NCBI GenBank assembly: GCA_902783215.1
Contig: CACZQD010000029.1
Location: 1-5,909, forward strand
Source: an uncultured Erysipelotrichaceae bacterium
Lineage (GTDB): Bacteria; Bacillota_I; Bacilli_A; RF39; UBA660
Reading direction: 5' to 3'
DNA: 5,909 bases
The notes beneath the pieces were generated by a model, which searched no databases, was not told the DNA's origin, and was given only the letters and a program-made list of their open reading frames with translations. How positions within the stretch are numbered: position 1 is the stretch's first letter; each line of letters begins with the position of its first letter. The translations under genes were made by a program, and so were the position numbers. Positions 4,845 through 5,909 of this stretch are shown here, piece by piece.

Positions 4845-5828
4845 ATGAAAAGAATTTTAACAGGATTACAACCAACTGGTTGTATCACATTAGGTAATTA
4901 TATTGGGGCTATTAAGCAAATGGTGGAGTATCAAGAAAAATATGAATCATTTATTTTTGTAGCTGATATGCATGCTATAACAGTTCCACAAGATCCAGAA
5001 TCATTATCATTTAATATTCGTAATTTAATTGCTATTTATTTAGCATGCGGAATTGATCCTAAGAAGAATACTATTTTTATTCAATCAGAGAATTTATATC
5101 ATGCTAATGTATCTTGGATTTTAGAATGTCTTACTCCATATGGTGAATTGGGCAGAATGACACAATTTAAAGATAAAAGTAAAAAGAATAAATCTTTTTC
5201 AGCAGGACTTTATACATATCCAGTTTTAATGGCTAGTGATATATTACTTTATGATGTAGATTATGTACCAACTGGCCAAGATCAGAAACAACACGTTGAA
5301 CTTGCACGTAATATTGCTGAAAGAGTTAATAAAAAATATAAGGAAAATATATTTAAAATACCTGAGCCATTAATTGGTAAACATGGAGCAAAAATATATG
5401 ATTTAGTTAATCCTGATAAAAAAATGAGTAAATCTAGTGATAATCCTAAGGGAGTAATTTACTTAATGGATGATGAAAAAACAATTAGAAAAAAGATTAT
5501 GAGTGCGACTACTGATTCAGAAATGAAAGTGATTTATGATCCCGATAATAAACCAGGTATTTCTAATTTAATTACTATTTATTCGGTACTTTCAAATAAA
5601 ACTATTAAAGCAGTTGAAAAGAAATTTAAAGATAGTAATTATGGAGAATTTAAACGTGCAGTTGCAGATTTAGTAGTTAGTGTATTAATACCTATTCAAG
5701 AAAAATATAATAAATTAATTGATAGTAAAAAGCTTGATAAAATATTAGATGATGGAAGAGATAAAACTAGTTTAATGGCTTTTGAAAAATATGATAAATT
5801 AAAAAAAGCAGTTGGACTTCATAGATAG
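4845..5828 (+). CDS. trpS: Tryptophan--tRNA ligase (TrpRS)
   Basis: This cytoplasmic class I aminoacyl-tRNA synthetase charges tRNA-Trp with tryptophan using ATP. The 327-aa length is that of the Bacillus-type enzyme. The HIGH-like signature PTGCITLGNYIGA is at 10-22; TrpRS commonly has T-x-G-N here. LMASDILLY at 128-136 carries D132, which matches the indole-recognising Asp132 of the B. stearothermophilus enzyme. VPTGQDQKQH (141-150) is the conserved ATP-site region, and the KMSKS loop is at 193-197. A helical anticodon-binding region fills the C-terminal third. ATG 4845 is preceded by GGAGGT (4833-4838) with a 6-nt spacer. The next synthetase gene, glyS, begins 10 nt after the stop, so the two are almost certainly co-transcribed. 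Confidence 0.98.
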   Translation: MKRILTGLQPTGCITLGNYIGAIKQMVEYQEKYESFIFVADMHAITVPQDPESLSFNIRNLIAIYLACGIDPKKNTIFIQSENLYHANVSWILECLTPYGELGRMTQFKDKSKKNKSFSAGLYTYPVLMASDILLYDVDYVPTGQDQKQHVELARNIAERVNKKYKENIFKIPEPLIGKHGAKIYDLVNPDKKMSKSSDNPKGVIYLMDDEKTIRKKIMSATTDSEMKVIYDPDNKPGISNLITIYSVLSNKTIKAVEKKFKDSNYGEFKRAVADLVVSVLIPIQEKYNKLIDSKKLDKILDDGRDKTSLMAFEKYDKLKKAVGLHR

Positions 5829-5838
5829 GAGAATAAAT

Positions 5839-5909
5839 ATGGAAATGGAAAAATTAGTAAATTATTGTAAACAATATGGATTTATCTTTCAAGGTAGTGA
5901 AATATATAA
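5839..5909 (+). CDS. glyS: Glycine--tRNA ligase, N-terminal fragment (runs off the window)
   Basis: Only 23 codons are present before the window ends. They read KLVNYCKQYGFIFQGSEIY after MEME. This matches the start of the single-chain (alpha2) class II glycyl-tRNA synthetases, which begin with a pattern like EKIVxLAKxRGFVFPGSEIYGG. The enzyme charges tRNA-Gly. ATG 5839 is preceded by AGGAG at 5827-5831, which overlaps the trpS TAG stop (5826-5828), with a 7-nt spacer. A second in-frame ATG at 5845 is less well placed. The short length limits certainty, but the FxGSEIY signature is distinctive. Confidence 0.82.
   Translation, partial: MEMEKLVNYCKQYGFIFQGSEIY

Noticed and set aside
1..5909. 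CRISPR array, insertion sequence, prophage or attachment site
   Set aside because: I saw no repeated spacers, no transposase or integrase, and no direct repeats at the tRNA ends that would suggest an integrated element.

Overview
The window looks like a chromosomal segment of a very AT-rich, low-GC Gram-positive-type bacterium (Bacillota/Mycoplasmatota, perhaps one of the uncultured gut Bacilli). The reasons are strong AGGAGG-type ribosome binding sites, TTGACA/TATAAT promoters, tRNA genes with encoded CCA, an L-lactate dehydrogenase with the residues of fructose-1,6-bisphosphate-activated enzymes, and a Bacillus-like tryptophanyl-tRNA synthetase. The genus cannot be named from this sequence. 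All genes lie on the + strand. Tryptophan is encoded by TGG, and every complete gene ends in TAA or TAG.

Layout. At 1-73 is a tRNA-Glu(UUC) lacking its first 4 nt, followed by an intrinsic terminator. At 287-1165 is a PlsC-type acyltransferase with its own promoter. At 1269-1769 is an unrecognised 166-aa protein. Its consensus promoter is followed by a perfect 25-bp palindrome, and its terminator is partly encoded in the end of the gene. At 1834-2745 is L-lactate dehydrogenase. At 2807-2958 is a two-tRNA unit, Gln(CUG) and Thr(CGU), with its own promoter and a likely terminator. At 3074-3763 is a HAD-family phosphatase. At 3794-4788 is a transglutaminase-like protein split between two frames. 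At 4845-5828 is trpS, and the first 23 codons of a glycyl-tRNA synthetase gene start at 5839.

How the parts relate. Most genes look like short independent transcription units. Two pairs look co-transcribed: the HAD phosphatase with the transglutaminase-like gene (30-nt gap), and trpS with glyS (the glyS ribosome binding site overlaps the trpS stop). The aminoacyl-tRNA synthetases and the three tRNAs are translation housekeeping genes, ldh is fermentative metabolism, and the acyltransferase probably serves lipid synthesis.

The most unusual point is the transglutaminase-like gene. Its frame 0 stops at 4178-4180, just after the heptamer A AAA AAG, which is in exactly the phase used for -1 ribosomal frameshifting in E. 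coli dnaX. The -1 frame continues without a usable start codon and carries the whole putative Cys-His-Asp triad. This is either programmed or tolerated frameshifting, or a one-base loss in an A run (mutation or sequencing error). The sequence alone does not decide between them.
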